From NCBI RefSeq assembly GCF_021395205.1, contig NZ_JAJVCS010000004.1, positions 248,001 to 312,000 on the forward strand: a stretch of 64,000 nucleotides of DNA. Reading direction: 5' to 3'. The notes below the pieces were generated by a model. That model was not told where the DNA came from. It saw only the letters and a program-made list of their open reading frames with translations, and ran no database searches. This document shows, piece after piece, positions 62,858-64,000 of this stretch; position 1 is the stretch's first letter, and each line of letters starts with the position of its first letter. Source of the DNA: Polynucleobacter sp. IMCC 30228. GTDB taxonomy: Bacteria; Pseudomonadota; Gammaproteobacteria; Burkholderiales; Burkholderiaceae. The position numbers and the translations under genes are program-made.

Positions 62858-63814
62858 TTATTTAAGTAAGCCCGCATTCTTCGCGTCTTCTAGGGCGCCA
62901 GGTGTTTTTTCTTTCATGAATGCGGGTATTTTGTTGAGGGGGATGTCAACCAAGACAAATCCAGCTTCTTCAAGCCGCTTTTTGTTGTCTGCATCGGCAT
63001 TCAAGAGCGCAAAATAATCTGACATTTTCTGTTGCAATGCTTTCGGCGTTGCTTTGGGCATCGCCACTCCGCGATAGGCACCATCAATCCAACTTAAGCC
63101 TAATTCTTTGAAGGTTGGCACCTCGGGTAGCGAGGGATGACGCTTTTCAGTAGCTACTGCGAGCGTACGAACCTTCCCTTTTTGTTGAATTGCTAAAGGT
63201 AAATAGCCCATTGCACCGTCCACATGCATGCCAATGAGCGAGGAAATTAAATCACCCGTGCCTTTAAAAGGAATGTACTGTACATTGACGCCAGCTAATT
63301 TATTGAGGCGTTCAGTCGCCATATGATTGGCAGAAAATTGGGCTGAGCCAGCTAAGGTCATTTTTCCTGGATTCTTTTTGGCAGCAGCGATAAATTCTTG
63401 ATACGTTTTGTATGGACTATCAGCCGAGACCATTAATGCATCAGGGGTGAAGTGATAGTAATAAATTGCATTAATATCATCGGTTTTATATTGGGTGCTG
63501 GGCTCGAGCGGTTGCAAAATAATATGCGGAATATTGACGCCCACTACGATTGTGCCATCGGCTGCATAGGTATTGAGTTGCGACCACACAAGGGCGCCCC
63601 CTGCGCCAGCACGGTTGACCACAATCATCGGTTGATTATATTTTTTAGCAGAAACATCGGCTTGTAAACGTGCCACTAAATCTGATTCACCTGCAGCTGG
63701 AAACGGAATAATGTATTGAATGGTTTTATCAGGCAACGGTTGCGCCCATACGCTTAGATTAATTAGAGCAAAGGTGCATAGTACAGATAGCGGAATCCAG
63801 CGACGTATTTTCAT
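62858..63814 (-). CDS. Bug-family tripartite tricarboxylate transporter receptor (5)
   Basis: A 318-residue TctC/Bug receptor. From ATG 63814 the signal peptide is WIPLSVLCTFALINLSVWAQ. The mature part has IQYIIPFPAAGESDLVARLQ, MIVVNRAGAGGALVWSQL, NPGKMTLAGSAQFSANHMA and YIPFKGTGDLISSLIGMHVDG. AGGAAA lies about eight bases upstream, within the end of the previous gene. The ATG overlaps the stop of the dehydrogenase gene (ATGA), so both are made together. The ligand may be tartrate or a similar acid. Confidence 0.92.
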   Translation of the reverse strand: MKIRRWIPLSVLCTFALINLSVWAQPLPDKTIQYIIPFPAAGESDLVARLQADVSAKKYNQPMIVVNRAGAGGALVWSQLNTYAADGTIVVGVNIPHIILQPLEPSTQYKTDDINAIYYYHFTPDALMVSADSPYKTYQEFIAAAKKNPGKMTLAGSAQFSANHMATERLNKLAGVNVQYIPFKGTGDLISSLIGMHVDGAMGYLPLAIQQKGKVRTLAVATEKRHPSLPEVPTFKELGLSWIDGAYRGVAMPKATPKALQQKMSDYFALLNADADNKKRLEEAGFVLVDIPLNKIPAFMKEKTPGALEDAKNAGLLK

Positions 63815-64000
63815 TTTGATATTTCCTCGCAAACTGCGTTAGTGACATCTTTCATCATGGCATTGCCGCCTAAATCGCGGGTGTGTAACTTAGGATTAGC
63901 AGTAACTGTTTCAATTGCTTGCATTAGTTTCTGTGCAAGTGTTGGCTCACCCAAATGGTTGAGCATCATTACTGCAGACCAAAAAGTACCTATCGGGTTA
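63811..64000 (-). CDS. Tartrate/isopropylmalate dehydrogenase-type enzyme, C-terminal end (partial)
   Basis: The last 62 residues of a minus-strand gene that runs out of the window. NPIGTFWSAVMMLNHLGEP, LMQAIETVTANPKLHTRDLGG and DVTNAVCEEI match the C terminus of the isocitrate/isopropylmalate dehydrogenase family. The wording FWSAVMML fits tartrate dehydrogenase/decarboxylase better than LeuB. The stop overlaps the start of the Bug receptor gene by four bases. The catalytic lysine and metal ligands lie outside the window. Confidence 0.75.
   Translation of the reverse strand, partial: NPIGTFWSAVMMLNHLGEPTLAQKLMQAIETVTANPKLHTRDLGGNAMMKDVTNAVCEEISK

Noticed and set aside
1..64000. CRISPR arrays, insertion sequences and prophage
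   Set aside because: I saw no regular repeats, transposases, integrases or phage structural genes.

Overview
The window looks like a chromosome segment of a freshwater-type betaproteobacterium of the order Burkholderiales. A Polynucleobacter-like genome is my best guess. I base this on the fairly low, mid-40s GC seen by eye, the order alaT-hom-thrC-moeA-moaD-moaE, the translation block scpB-rluB-rimP-nusA-infB-rbfA-truB-typA, a yejABEF peptide transporter, and five Bug-type periplasmic receptors of tripartite tricarboxylate transporters without their membrane subunits nearby. I see no phage, insertion sequence or CRISPR array. The taxon is inferred from gene content and order and has not been checked by a search.

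Region by region. 1-5047: end of an alanine aminotransferase gene, threonine synthesis (hom, thrC) and molybdenum cofactor synthesis (moeA, moaD, moaE), tightly packed on the plus strand. 5145-10739: a secreted NTF2-like protein, O-acetylhomoserine sulfhydrylase, an MFS exporter, small membrane proteins and lipoproteins (including an unlisted 51-residue lipoprotein gene), and a PIF1-like helicase. 10765-13964: a one-nucleotide-overlap cluster of an ion-channel-like protein, an AtuA-type DUF1446 protein and its separate small partner, then a Bug receptor. 13992-18399: DarP/YjgA, another Bug receptor, an MscS channel with a bestrophin-like partner, and a class V aminotransferase. 18500-20269: cytochrome b561 with two YceI proteins. 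20352-26548: cyclopropane fatty acid synthase, a secreted hydrolase, HdeD-like and EamA membrane proteins, and a third Bug receptor. 26573-33310: YaeQ, GNAT, a large FAD protein, a shortened Uup-type ABC-F ATPase, and the run psiE-pirin-cbpA-cbpM.

33512-37073 is a translationally coupled trio: a GT39 glycosyltransferase, a sialidase-fold protein and a membrane protein. 37070-43432 is a six-gene minus-strand run: fabI, chrA, a MaoC-type hydratase, MmgE/PrpD, a CitE-type lyase and a Bug receptor. Its middle genes look like a CoA-dependent organic acid pathway. 43481-49116 is yejABEF. 49155-49865 encodes an NlpC/P60-fold protein whose catalytic cysteine is alanine. 50022-61525 is the segregation, ribosome and translation block, with a structured leader and an apparent attenuator before rimP. 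It ends with dusA and a tRNA-His gene. 61625-64000 holds a stand-alone BLUF photoreceptor, a winged-helix regulator, a Bug receptor and the end of a tartrate/isopropylmalate dehydrogenase-type gene.

I found no single clearly new defence or mobile system. The most notable items are the cysteine-less NlpC/P60 protein, the GT39/sialidase/membrane trio, the fabI-to-Bug run, the rimP leader, the Uup protein without its C-terminal coiled coil, the channel protein with an unusual selectivity-filter segment, and several promoters placed so close to start codons that leaderless mRNAs are likely.
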